Source of the DNA: Chiua virens
Lineage: Eukaryota; Basidiomycota; Agaricomycetes; Boletales; Boletaceae
Reading direction: 5' to 3'
Assembly (NCBI GenBank): GCA_019787685.1
Contig: JAHNUO010000002.1
Location: 2,294,001-2,358,000, forward strand
DNA length: 64,000 nt
Positions 49,980 through 61,759 of this stretch are shown here, piece by piece. The position numbers and the translations under genes were made by a program. The notes under the pieces were generated by a model that was not told the DNA's origin, did not search any database, and saw only the letters and a program-made list of their open reading frames with translations. Position 1 is the stretch's first letter. Each line of letters begins with the position of its first letter.

Positions 49980-50692
49980 TTAACTCAATTTGCCATATGT
50001 GCCACTGAACTTGAACTCTCCACTATCTTGAGACCAGCGTATATTGACGTGCGAGCCGGTGATATATAGGTGGTCGTACCTGTTCAGTGGCAACTGAGAA
50101 CAAAGACAAAGGTCGATCTGGAGAAACTAACCTGACAGAGGCTTGAATGCCTCCAAGCAAGTCATTGAATTCGTCGACAGTAACCTTGTGCGCTTTAAAC
50201 TTTGGGGGACCGTCAAGCCCTAGGAGCATTCCAAAGACAAGCGGATTGGTACAAACGCCGTCATGAGACCACTTGGCAGAGCCAGTCTTGCACGACGGTT
50301 TCCACTGCGCGGTAACGGAACAAAGGCGTCAACGTCATGTAACCAAAAATGGCCTCAGAACTACTCACCCCCATTTGCTTTCTGATGCCACTGTTGGCAG
50401 CCTTACGAAGTTTCTCCACGGCAGCTTGAAGCTGTTCCGGAGTCATCGACTTTGGCGCTGGCCCCGCACTGGGGGCAGACTGCGCTTGTTCCTCGAGATG
50501 GCGCGCATACTCGGCGACTCGGACCAGCTGGCGACGTACGAAATTGGCGTCGTCCAGGATCGGGTACGTGTCTGGTATCGCAAGGATCGCCTTCACGAGT
50601 GACTGCGCGTCATGGTGAGTGGTGGTGCGTAATTTTTTGGAACTAGAAGCCCCATCGGTGGCGTCCGAAGCTTTGCGTTTCGATGTCACCAT
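49980..50692 (-). CDS. Unknown three-exon protein with basic N-terminus
   Basis: Starts MVTSKRKASDATDG at 50692, with an SKKLR patch that may be a nuclear signal. Exon 1 ends at GIRKQMG|GTGAGT, exon 2 reads WKPSCKTGSAKWSHDGVCTN, then LVFGMLLGLDGPPKFKAHKV and DEFNDLLGGIQASV, and exon 3 (GTTAGT/AACAG joint) reads YDHLYITGSHVNIRWSQDSG and ends at TAA 49980-49982. About 200 residues. All joints keep frame. The region between residues 20 and 60 has a helix with DTYPILDDANFVRRQLVRVA. I do not recognise a family. A decayed copy lies about 1 kb upstream of its start. Confidence 0.6.
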
Positions 50693-51099
50693 GATGCGAT
50701 GTTGCAATGTGTGAGAATGAGCCCATCCACGACGCGACGCGTATATAACAGTGTGACAGAGCGCATCCGCGTCATGCGTCACGCCGATCTGCGACCGTGT
50801 AAACGCCGCTGCTGGGCTACAACGTGACGCCTCCGTTCGCGTCCTTGATACATCATGGTTTTGGGAGCATATTGTTCAAGTTGCGACGTCCTGGGGGGTC
50901 CGGTATGAATCTTATGATAGTGCCAGTAAGCCAGGAAACAATGCTGGATAACTAGATGCATAGTGGTTATCCACACGTGCCCAAGTATCTAGCGATATGG
51001 TTTTATAGACTGACATTACCGGAACCACATAATTATAGTACGAGTAGTAGAGACAAAGCAGATACTAATATAAGAAATCCGGAATAAATTCAATGGAAC

Positions 51100-51420
51100 G
51101 GCTCACCTCACAGAGGATTTGATCTACCCAAGCAACTTACTGAAAATTTTGACTTGTATTTTGTCCACCTCGAACTTTTTGAGACCATCTAGTCCTCAGA
51201 ATGTCTCGAAGACGAGCGAATCAGTGCACACCCCGTCGTAGATATAGAACCGGACCTGCATGCACCGATTGGAAAGTTTCTCCACGGTAGACTGCGGCTC
51301 TTCCTCGAGAATACGTGCATACCGTACGAGTTTATCCAACTGAGGCGTATTCATAGATATCGTGCGCGGTCGGGTGTGAATGCGGTTCGGCGAGGATTGT
51401 GTTCACGAGTGAGTGTGGGG
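51100..51420 (-). pseudogene. Decayed copy of the unknown three-exon gene
   Basis: The minus strand has pieces parallel to the intact gene: VRYARILEEEPQ and TVEKLSNRC (compare AEYARHLEEQAQ and AVEKLRKAA), then DGVCTDSLVFETF, a stop, GLDGLKKFEVDKIQV and SKLLG (compare DGVCTNPLVFGMLLGLDG). Stops fall after ETF and LLG. It is an eroded paralogue in the same orientation. Confidence 0.65.
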
Positions 51421-51599
51421 CGAGACCGCATGTGTTTGAGAATCGGATACGCTATCCTCGGAGATATGAGAGACCTGGCCATTCATTGCATCCATGATGC
51501 TGTGCAAGTGATGAGTAGTAGAGAACAGAGAGCGGCGAACTTGAGCGTGCCCATGACGCGATGCGTAATATCGAGCGCGTTGTCACGCGTCTAGACTGG

Positions 51600-53112
51600 T
51601 GCGACCCTTAGGGTGGTGACGTAGTGCGTAGCCGTTAGATAACGGTACATATGTGATAGGGATCCGCCTCAAACCGGCTCCACGAGGAGTCTGGTGAGCG
51701 TTCTTAAGTGCCTGCGGAGAGGTCTGACAGGCCAGGACACTTACTTGGATATGTTGTATTTTTCATTGCATAAACGCGGAGCGCTAAACCACAGACATCC
51801 ATTTTCACGGCAAAATAAGATCAATACGACGTTGAAGGTTGGCGTAAGGTCAAATTGGCAATGAATTGCACAATGGAGCGGATGGGCGGAACGGCCCGGG
51901 TGGTGGCACATGAGAACAATACACGGGATCCGGCACCATCGGCGTCAATGATTTGATTTGATGAACTCGATGAGCTGATAATACTGGTCGCGTGGACGTA
52001 CAGCCCCTTCAGAATGAGCCTCTTCAAGTTCGATCTGAAGCATTGAAGCATGAAGCTGAAGACAGGGATAATCAATGTCCAGGCTTTTCGGTCACGGGTT
52101 CTGTATCTAAGCGCTGGTCTGTGTTTCAGTCGACAGAAACAACTTACATACCTGCTGCGTCTTGTTCCTGTGGAGAGCAGCCTCGGAGTACATAACTTGG
52201 TGTGTTTGATTTCAATTGTGAAACAAGGACAACAGTTTCACGTCAGGTCCCGGGTCTACATTGGCCACATCATAGAAGCGGTGGTGACTCGCATCAACTT
52301 GGGGCACTGCCTCTTAATTGTTTGGAAGGGCCGGAGGTAGATACAGCATACCGCAGCCCAGGTCACTGGGAAAATGTACATTGGGCGAATCCCACTGGAT
52401 GCGGCGAATCACCCTGGCAGGGTCTATGGGGGCTGAGGGGAACGGCGACCATGCCAACAAGGTTGAACAATTACCAAGGAAGTCGACTTCGCAGATGGAG
52501 CAGCGTTGCCTTCTAGTCCACAGGAAACCTTCCCTTGATCTGAATCCAGGTTGTCTTATGAAACTAAAAATGGGTTTTTCTGCCACTCAGTGGCAATGTG
52601 TGACTACGGTTCTAAGTTACTAGTATGTGGACATTGAACATACACACCCAAATCGCAACCGAACGTAACGGGTTTTCGACAACTCACCTGCCAAAGCGAC
52701 GATAGGGAAACTACGTATAATACCCTATCATTTCACATCTTCACACGAGGGAGGTGAATTCTATATTGAAGTGGCGTGGGAGAACATTCCATGTAAGGAA
52801 ATACCCTATGCCCTGCCCTGTACCCGAACCCTTTGCCCAGCTCTGAATTTAATTTTCCGATTATTTCGACATCTCGCTCCTCTATCAACAACCATCATCT
52901 TCTCCACCTTCCTTCACACCACCGTACGTACCCGTTGTTGTCGCCGTCGTCGCTCACCGCGAGCTCATTGTGTCCCGCGTTCTCCAACAGTACATCTTTA
53001 ACTTTCGTCCTCAACTTACACAGTAAGTCAACAATTCATCAGCGCGTCATTGACGCGTCGATGTCGCGTTTAGTGGTTCCGAACGTCTCGCTCACCAATG
53101 CCTGGTTCGTAG
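51600..53112. other. Gap, includes the 14-3-3 upstream region
   Basis: No domain in the open stretches (51821-52075 minus, 52050-52340 plus and others). The last 300 bp before the 14-3-3 start are C/T-rich, as is common for strongly expressed fungal genes. Confidence 0.35.
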
Positions 53113-54027
53113 ATGCCCGAATCCCGCGAAGACTCTGTTTACCTCGCCAAGCTCGCTGAACAGGCTGAGCGCTATGAGGGTGAATTACCTTGTTTTAGTC
53201 GAGTGCATGCAAGCATTAATTCTAGTCCACAGAAATGGTCGAGAACATGAAGCGTGTCGCTTCTTCCGATCAGGAGCTCACCGTCGAGGAGCGCAACCTC
53301 TTGTCTGTTGCATACAAGAACGTCATTGGTGCTCGCCGTGCTTCCTGGCGCATCGTTTCGTCTATTGAACAGAAGGAGGAATCCAAGGGTAACGAAGCCC
53401 AGGTTGCCATGATCAAGGGTTACAGAGAGAAGATCGAGAGCGAGCTTGCCAAAATCTGCGAAGACATTCTCGACGTTCTTGACAAGCACCTCATCCCTTC
53501 GGCTGCCTCTGGCGAGTCCAAAGTCTTCTACCACAAGATGTACGTTGTCTTTTTCTCGCTTTAGCTTAATTTTGATGGGACAATACAGGATGGGTGACTA
53601 CCACCGTTACCTTGCCGAGTTCGCAACCGGCGACAAGCGCAAGGACAGCGCTGACAAGTCCCTGGATGCTTACAAGCAGGCGTCCGACGTTGCTGTCACC
53701 GAGCTCCCGCCAACACACCCCATCCGTCTTGGTCTTGCATTGAACTTCTCGGTGTTCTACTACGAGATTCTCAACAGCCCCGATCGTGCATGCCATCTTG
53801 CCAAGCAGGCATTCGATGACGCCATTGCTGAGCTTGATACGCTTTCGGAGGAGAGCTACAAAGACTCCACGCTCATCATGCAACTACTACGGGACAACCT
53901 TACTCTTTGGACATCAGATATGCAAGAAGCTGGTATGTTACTCGATGTCTGAGCTGGTATGTTTTTTAACCATTTTACAGACAAGCTAGACTCGAAGGAT
54001 GAGGCTGAGAATGCTGGCGATGACTAA
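53113..54027 (+). CDS. BMH1: 14-3-3 protein
   Basis: Four exons from ATG 53113 ([20 protein letters not shown]) to the stop at 54025-54027. The first joint (GAGG|GTGAAT ... CCACAG|AAATGG, phase 1) gives [15 protein letters not shown]. Next come [20 protein letters not shown] with the Lys and Arg of the phosphopeptide groove, [28 protein letters not shown] with the Arg-Tyr pair, [17 protein letters not shown] and [14 protein letters not shown] final short exon codes [15 protein letters not shown]. About 255 residues, the family size. It binds phosphoserine/threonine motifs as a dimer and regulates many signalling proteins. The match is very strong. Confidence 0.97.
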
Positions 54028-54633
54028 ACAGCGTTACTTTACGTTTTGTTTCTCCACCCTCGTGCACCCACAGTTTAGGACACAATTGGTTGCCGACCAG
54101 TATCCGTCGGTGTCTTCATCATCACATTATTTGCATTGTCTCACTTGTTGCATCTTTTACTCCCTTCATGTTCTTTTATTATACCGTACTATGCTGCGGT
54201 GGTTCGTTGTGGTGCCATAGAGGCGAATGGAAGAAATTTGAAAACGATACACTTCAGTGTGACTGAGAATCTTTCGGATGAATGCTAAAAAAAAGGAGTA
54301 AAACTCGAAGTTTGCTCAAAGTATTCTTGGACTGGGTAGTGTAAGTCGTTGGTAGCTACGCTATGATATGTTTTATTCATTATTCAAAGTTGATGGGATC
54401 CATCTACCGCATAGGCTTGTTGAATCACATTCGGGATGACGCGGCACAGGCTAAGCCAGATGCTCGCCTGCGTTCGTCCGAGTTTCAGAGGCTTAGTCGT
54501 TATTAAAGTTAATCGAATCGTTCATCGGAGGACTGTTACTATGTACGATATGACTTTGCTGACCCCTATCTCTATCATTGTTTACGTCACGTCTAAGAAT
54601 CCTTCCCGCTTCGTGTCGCGGTGTCGCACGACT

Positions 54634-57600
54634 ATGATCACACCAATAATCCTCGGTTTGCTCGGTTTGCTTACGATATACGCAGGGTTTCGCGCTGCCA
54701 CGGACGTGCAACGTCTAGTATCACCTCAAGGATGTCGAATGTCATGGATGTCACCTTCCTACGTTCTCGAATCAGAATTCAACACTTCCTGGACTCCGCT
54801 CGCCAGTCGATACTCACTCTGGCTGTACCGTGAAGTGGGATGGGAGCCCAGTCAGGTGAGACTTCGGCATCGGAAGAGTCGTCTACTCATAGCTAACGAG
54901 CGCAAGGCCATGGGTCTGCCCGTCCTGTTCATACCAGGGAGTGCTGGATCATCACACCAGGTGCGCTCAATAGCGTCATCTGCTGCCAGACAGTACTTTT
55001 CGTCACCCTTTGTCGTCTCGGCCGAGTTCACAGGAGGGGCAAAACCCCTCGACTTCTACGCGGGTAAGCATATCTCTCTCGTTCGTTTGCTCGCCCTGCC
55101 TCTTCAAAAATTCACACATACTAACACCCATACATTCACGTTTGACCACCATCATTGCTCATGACACACCGCAGTGGAATTCAACGAAGATTTCTCTGCG
55201 TTCCACGGCAAAACACTCGATGCCGAGATTGCGTACACGTCCGCGGCGGTATCCTACATCCTCTCCCGCTACCGACCTGGCACTCAGATCATCGTCATGG
55301 GTCATTCTATGGGAGGGATTGTCGGTGCTGCGCTGCTCCCCTCTGATAACATCAAAGCACTCATTACTATGTCGACGCCGCATACACTCGCCCCGGCGCG
55401 GTTCGACCCCGGCATTATGGAGATATATAACCGGACTCTGAGCGTGGTACGTGGCGAGGAGCAGGGCCAGACACCGATCTTGTCTATATGCGGTGGGGCA
55501 GCGGATGGGATGATCCCTTCAGAGGCATGCATTCTACCGCCGGGAAACTGGTTAGAAGGGGGACCGGGTAACACGTCATATAGACGGTCGGTGTTTACTT
55601 CGGCGCTCGAAGGCGCGTGGACGGGTGTCGGGCATCGTGAGATGGTGTGGTGCCACCAGGTACGGTGGCGGATCGCTCGTGCTGCGCTTGAGCTAGGAGC
55701 GACGCATTCTGTGGACGAGAGCGCGCGCGCGCTGGACCGGTGGTTGAGGGATGGGAGTGTGTTGCCGCCACCGGATAGGGATTCTGTCCAAGATCTCGTC
55801 CTAGGAGAAACGGAGTACGAGGCGCTGCCTGGGAATATGCGGCTTGTTCTCAATCGACCGCTTGGGAAGCGGACCTATTTGATGCCTATACCGAGTACCG
55901 CCGAGGAAGATGGTACAGGGAAGTTTGTGTTGTATGTGTCGCAGGGGAAGGTTCTGAACATAGCCCCTCGTCATACGCTCGGTTTGCACGTGTCTGTTCA
56001 CCTTTGCGCGGGACGTGACGCGGACGCGACGGTGTTATGCAAGTCACTTGCACCGACTTCACTTCGACTCCTGCCAGCTCTGATTCCTGACAAGCTGTCT
56101 CCAGTACCGGACGAGGGTGCGGATGAGAGTGAGGGGGTAGTGTTTTTCGAAGCCGAGGTCCCACATGGAAGAGAAGGTTGGGTGGGCGTCACCATCGATG
56201 CTGGCGATGATGGTAGTGGATGGGTGGCAGGCGGGTTTGACCAAGCACCGAATGTTGAAATCAACCTTGGCCTCGGCGGTAGGTGGATAATTGCATTTCT
56301 GTAGCAGGGCTATGTGATTTGACGGTCTTTGTTGCAGACGTGCTTTTCGGCGCTGTGAAGATACCGCTACCTCGATCTGACCATGTGGGGTCGAAGATGG
56401 AGATCAGGTTCCCGCGCCTCCCATCTATTGCACTGCTGGCATATCGACTTGTCCCCAAGGTGGTGGAAATTCCATCGTGTACAGGTACGTGCTTTGTGGA
56501 GAGGCGTAGGCTTGTATATGTGCTGACACATGGTTGAAAGCACCTCTGTTTTCTCCGCTGCTCGTGCACACATCAGAACCGTCTGAAATCCACTACTACC
56601 GTCTTATCTCTGATCACCCTATTTTCCTCCATACGCACTCCTATGGCCCTTATATCAACCGCAAACCTATTGCTCCGCGCGGGCTGAATCTCACAGTCCA
56701 TTCTGCTGGGCCTAGTTGTCAGGATGTTACAGAGGTTAATCTTTCGGTTGATTGGTGGGTTTCTGCGGGTAGAATGGCTACGCGTTATCCGACACTGATA
56801 CTTGGCTGGTGTATTGGCATTGTCTGCTTTATGGTGTACCATTCCATGAGGTTGGACGGTCAGCAGCTGAGCGTCGGCGAGTCGCTGGTTTTCTTCTTCG
56901 CGGTATCGGATGGCTGCATTCACGGTGGTAGTAGGGATTATTGGGGGTTATAGTGGCATCGGCACCGGCGACAACTTAGGGGCATTAGGAGTGGCGCTGG
57001 CAACATTTTTTTTCGGCGTCGCTGTAGGAATGGTGTGTTTCAGTTGGGGGTATTGGTAGCCCTTATGTGGCTGTTTAGATTGTTAGGGAGAGGCTTCTTG
57101 CAAAGGTGCGTTGCCACGACTCGTTCTTGTGCGTCTGCGAGCTCGGAGCTGCCAAGTAGAAAACCTGAGGATGCCGGTTGGCGAAAGCGCACATTTGTTG
57201 TCATGGCGGTCGTGTTTGGGCTCACATTCCTGTATATGCCGTGGCAGGTGGTCTTTGTTGGATGCTGGGTTGCCCAGCTGCTCAACTGCAACGCGACCTC
57301 TCGAGCCAAGCCGTACCCGGGTTCGGTGCCAACGTTGGCGAGTACGCCTACGGAGTTGACGCCGGTACCTGGAGAGGGTGAAGAGCCATTTGAAAAGGAA
57401 GATTCACCGACAGAGCACTCGAGCAGATCAAGCCAGGTGCTCAAACCCACGTTTGTGAATGTGCACAACCAAAATAAGCATATATTGTTGCTCATGACGT
57501 GGTTGTTGCCGCATGTCGCACCGCTCCTGGCTGCATGGGTGCGAACGGTGCAGACGGCGGGGTACATGACACCATTTAATGGGAGTTATTCCAACGTGCT

Positions 57601-57865
57601 GTACGTTTTGCCGTGGTTAGTGCTTGTGAATGTCCTGGGACGTGGACGACCAATTAACACGACGTACGTGTCCGTTTTCTGATTTTGATTGTTGAAATAC
57701 ATGTCACACAGGGGGCGCATCCGAACTGTAATCCAAAAACTTTGGTTTATTGTTGTTTTCTTGGCGTTTTACATGGCGGGAGGGCGCTCTGCGTATATGT
57801 TGTACGATTTGGTGAGCTATATGAGCGTTATCCTGCTGTGCTGCCATTTCATGCCATTGGATTAA
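54634..57865 (+). CDS. BST1: GPI inositol-deacylase, BST1/PGAP1 family
   Basis: Multi-exon gene from ATG 54634 to the stop 57863-57865. The N-terminus MITPIILGLLGLLTIYAGF is a signal anchor. Then CRMSWMSPSYVLESEFN, and GLPVLFIPGSAGSSHQVRSI, followed by VEFNEDFSAFHGKTL and the lipase nucleophile motif MGHSMGGIVG (Ser codon 55306-55308). The large central exon (55174-56304) continues with TMSTPHTLAPARFD and ICGGAADGMIPSEA. The C-terminus is polytopic, ending IRTVIQKLWFIVVFLAFYMA and a final helix. The enzyme removes the acyl chain from inositol of GPI anchors in the ER, needed for export of GPI proteins. The stretch 56900-57030 needs an intron of about 130 nt or a break; I favour an intron ending CTGTAG. 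Confidence 0.9.
54859..54909 (+). other. Probable 51-nt in-frame intron of BST1
   Basis: GTGAGACTTC opens and CTAACGAGCGCAAG closes this segment, with a branch-point-like CTAAC 12 nt before the AG. Its length is a multiple of three and it has no stop, so an unspliced transcript stays open. Removing it joins EPSQ to AMGLPVLF, as the family suggests. Confidence 0.5.
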
Positions 57866-58412
57866 TGGTGGTGAGGAAGCTTGTCAGAGTTCTTTGAGTA
57901 GATAAATTTTAGGACATTGTAGAACCTTTCAAGTGTAGATGAGTCTCGAATTATCGACGAGAGTTATTTAATGTTCCAAGGCGGTGTTCCGTATCCATTA
58001 TAGGTATAAGACTTGTTGTTAATGTAGTCGAGAAGGTACAGCCGGAAGTATCGGGCCGATATATTTTGGTTGATGATCAACAGCAACGAATTCTAATGTG
58101 ACAGACTGAGATCGATGTCTGAAAACATTTAAACCCTCTCGACCGCGAAAACGTAGCATATGTCTGCCAACTTGAAGATGATCCATGATCCATCTGATGT
58201 GCACTATCGTCACGTGATTTTATAATAGCCTTATTTAGAAGGCCATTCATCATAGTTTTGACCACGCTCTAAAGTCTATGAGCTTCCGGTGACCTGCGTC
58301 GCAATCGACCGCTTGACTCGCCAAGCTTTGTCTTTTCCTACAAAGGTGTCGTCTATTTCGTCCGTAGAATCCGCACAGTTTTCATGTATCATGTTGTGAA
58401 CAGCTCACCGTA
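57866..58412. other. Gap between BST1 and the Mg2+ transporter
   Basis: No coding signal; A/T-rich. It must hold the BST1 terminator and the promoter of the transporter gene. Confidence 0.35.
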
Positions 58413-61146
58413 ATGCACTCAAGTAGCATGAACTCTCCTTTTGATGACCCAGCGATAACGATGCTTTCGACTTCACCCTCCTCCATCCGAGATGTCTCTC
58501 CCACAAGGCGGAGGGCAGACCGAGATCCTCCCAGCCCGACCGACTCGGTCGAGCGCAACATGCGCGCTCGTGGGTCCCCAACGCTAACACGCTCCATGGA
58601 CCCAAACGATCCCGATGCCCGCGAACGGCAGCGAACCATGGACGTTGGCATGGCCCTCCATCTCTCCCGCGCCCGGAGGGAGACCATTGCGCTCCCTAGC
58701 CCGTCCCCTTTTGATGCTGCCCAAACCGACGCCGAGCCGCCGTATAGCGCTTTCTCCGTCGCCGAGCAACAGGACCTTCAGTTGGCTCGTGGAGAGGAAC
58801 TGCATCTTGTCGACCACTGATGTCATTCGAGGGCCCCCGCACGTCGCTGCCCCGGGCACGGCCACGCCGCTTGGTCTTGGCGTAGATGACATGCAGAGTC
58901 CGTCGTCGTTCGATACGATGCAAGGCCGCTATTCCCTACCAAGTCGTCCTGACCAGGCGTCGTCCATGTCGGGCTTGCCGAGGTACCAGAGCGGTGGGCC
59001 TCAGAGTGGGCCTGTATTCGACTTTGGCCCATTGGAGAATTTCGCCGCGGAAGAGAAGGAGAGTTTAGGTCTTACTTTGCCTAGTAGTCCATTGGTGATG
59101 AAGCCTCGCTTTCCGAGGCAATCAATGGACGTTTTACAGTCCCACGCCGCCTCTACAGCAGACGAGTGGGGTCTTTGACTCCTCGACTGGGACTACCACG
59201 GTTCCTCGGCGTCCGGGTGCTCGTCAACGAAAGCTTAGCGAAAGTGCACCCCTACCTCGACCTAACCGAAGGAACGGCCGGGGGAAAGTGGCCCTGTTTG
59301 AAAGCCAGCCCAACGAGTCAATCTCCAGTTTTCCGGCGAGACTGATGGGTTCTGGTCCGCTCAGTGTCGTCCCATCCAACGACGATGTCGCTAGCATGTT
59401 TTTCCAAATTGCATCGCCCCATCATGGCATTGGTTCTATTGTGTCTCCGGGCCATGATAGACCGTACAGATTCTCTTTCTATTCGAACGCATTGTCAGCG
59501 ACCATTCATGCACGGAGCTTGTGTGAGCTTCCCGCAGAAGGTCAATCGTTTGAAGACTTGTTTAGCGGTCGAGCATCCCCCTCGCCAAGGCAAGGGGACG
59601 CCACAGGAGAACCCCCCACTTTCCCCGCCCCGACGCCTGTATTCACTTCCAGACAGGCCGTTTTCATTCCAAACGGGCAACGAACTCCGTCGAGCTCAGA
59701 GCAAATCTCATCAAGCTATCCTAACGGTTTCCTAGGACGACCCACGGAGAAGGCTGATCCTGGGCGTCCGGACGGTTCAGGGCCAGTGCCAAATGCTGAT
59801 GCGGAGGCGAACACATGGTGGCTCGATATACAAAGCCCCACTGATGACGAGATGAGGGTGCTGAGCAAGGTAATTGCATCTACTTTTCTTACACTGTACG
59901 CGCACGTTCATATGGTGTGCTCAAGGTCTTCTCAATCCACCCCCTGACCACAGAAGACATCCAAATGGAGGAAGCTCGCGAGAAGATTGAGCTCTTCCGG
60001 AATTACTACCTCGTTTGTTTCAGAAGCTTCGATCAAGATCCGTACAGCCCCACTTATCTGGAACCCTTGAATATGTATATCATCGTCTTCCGCGAGGGTA
60101 TCTTGTCTGTACGTCGTTGTCTTTTTTTGTGGCGTAAAACATTTTTTTTCTGATCTTGGGTCAGTTCCATTTCAGTCCAACACCACATCCGCAGAACGTG
60201 CGCCGTCGGATCAAACAACTCAAGGACTACATCAATGTCACGTCAGACTGGATTTCATACGCCCTGATCGACGATATAACCGATGCCTTTGGGCCCCTCA
60301 TCCAATCGATCGAGTACGAAGTCGACTCCATTGACGAGCTCGTGCTGATTCTCAAAGACGCCGAACAAAGCGACATGTTACGCCGTATTGGCACGTGTCG
60401 AAAGAAAGTGATGGGGCTTCTGAGATTGATGGGTAATAAAGCGGATGTGGTCAAGGGCTTGGCAAAGCGATGTAACGAACACTGGCGGGTGGCACCTACG
60501 TCGGATATAGTGGGTCTTTTTCCCACTCTTTGCTCGATGACCTGTGCTGACGATGACGGCCCTGTTTTGTTTTTCCTAGGGTCTCTATCTTTCTGACATT
60601 CAGGTATACCCGTCGTAGACGCGCATTCATTTTTCAGCCGCTCATATGATGCACGACAGGACCACCTGATCACTATGACCCAAAACTTGAACCATTATGA
60701 AAAAATCCTCTCCCGTTCGCACTCCAACTATCTCGCCCAAATCTCGATTGAGATGACGGACTGCCAACAATCAGATCAATGACGTGCTGTCGAAACTGAC
60801 TGCCCTCGGTACGGTGCTGGTACCGATGAACTTGATCACGGGTAGGGTGTATCTTATGGTCGTTTCCGTCTGACTCATTGTATGACGTGATCAGGTCTGT
60901 GGGGAATGAACGTACACGTGCCAGGCCAGGACGCAGAGGTAGGTCATCTGCTTTTGTTGCCCGTTGCGTTCTTTTTTTTTTTCGAACGCGATCAACGCGC
61001 GTTATTGATCCTTTGTTGTCGTTCGTTGTATTTATTTGTTTGTTTCATAGGACGGTTTTGCCTGGTTCTGTTCCATCGTGGCTGGGCTCGCTTTCTTTGC
61101 GCTGATCAGCGGGTACACGACGTATCGATTCATGGTTCGACGGTGA
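58413..61146 (+). CDS. MNR2: CorA-type Mg2+ transporter, ALR/MNR2 group, with a frameshift
   Basis: Starts MHSSSMNSPFDDPAI at 58413. The long Ser/Pro-rich cytosolic N-terminus contains FDFGPLENFAAEEKESLGL and RQRKLSESAPLPRPNRRNGR. The CorA domain follows: WWLDIQSPTDDEMRVLSK|VF, HPLTTEDIQMEEAREKIELF, YYLVCFRSFDQD, VRRRIKQLKDYINVTSDWIS, EVDSIDELVLILKDAEQSDM, MGLLRLMGNKADVVKGL, HYEKILSRSHSNYLAQI, then VPMNLITG|LWGMNVHVPGQ with the GMN pore signature, and FFALISGYTTYRFMVRR before the stop at 61144-61146. A 64-nt intron (GTGATG...CTACAG, ending 59164) explains one frame change. Two others remain: near 58818, perhaps a weak 43-nt intron, and a single extra T at 60762, which no intron explains. Such proteins move Mg2+ across the plasma or vacuolar membrane. 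Confidence 0.85.
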
Positions 61147-61759
61147 GGTGGAGTTAAGAAGACAAGGAAGCACACTCTTGGGAGGACGAGAGGGAAAGGG
61201 TTTAGAGAGAAGGGACAGTGAGAGGAGTCGCTTGTGTACCATCCAGCCATGGGACTCGTCCTCTTCTTCGGTGCCCAGTGTCGTCTAGACTGTTTCCCCG
61301 TTCCGTCTTTCCTTTTTCGATGACTTTCGCGTGATATCCTCCCTTTGGTCCGTTCTCGATATCAACCATCCCTCCGACCACCGCTTCCGCAGCATAATGC
61401 GCACTATATAATGCGCACTATACTTTCTTGCTATTCCGGCCCATCTAGAGACTCGCATTGAACGACACTTACTAGCTTACGATATAACGTGGCGACAGGA
61501 TTCTTCATCGCAAATAGAGGGTTTCGCAGATGCTGACTACAAAATACTGCGTATACGCGACACGTGGACATGCAGGTTACTGGGGAGAACGAATACGAAT
61601 CAATGCGGATTGTTTGAGAACATGGGCCACCCAGAAGCGGAGAGTACTTGTACAATGTAAGCAATGCAGACTCATACGAACAAAAGCTTTCAGGAGAAAA
61701 GAGAAAGAAAGAGTCGTCATGTTGCTAAGCAAAAAAAAAGGCAAAACTGGAAAAAACAT
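61147..61759. other. Gap with a short 12-bp repeat
   Basis: ATGCGCACTATA occurs twice in a row near 61397-61421. No gene seen. The two flanking genes are convergent, so terminators should lie here. Confidence 0.35.

Noticed and set aside
56573..56923. Minus-strand frame inside BST1.
   Set aside because: It overlaps well-supported coding sequence on the + strand and has no family match.
59100..59165. Apparent frameshift in the Mg2+ transporter gene.
   Set aside because: A 64-nt intron with GTGATG donor and CTCTACAG acceptor restores the frame (PSSPL|QTSGVFDS).
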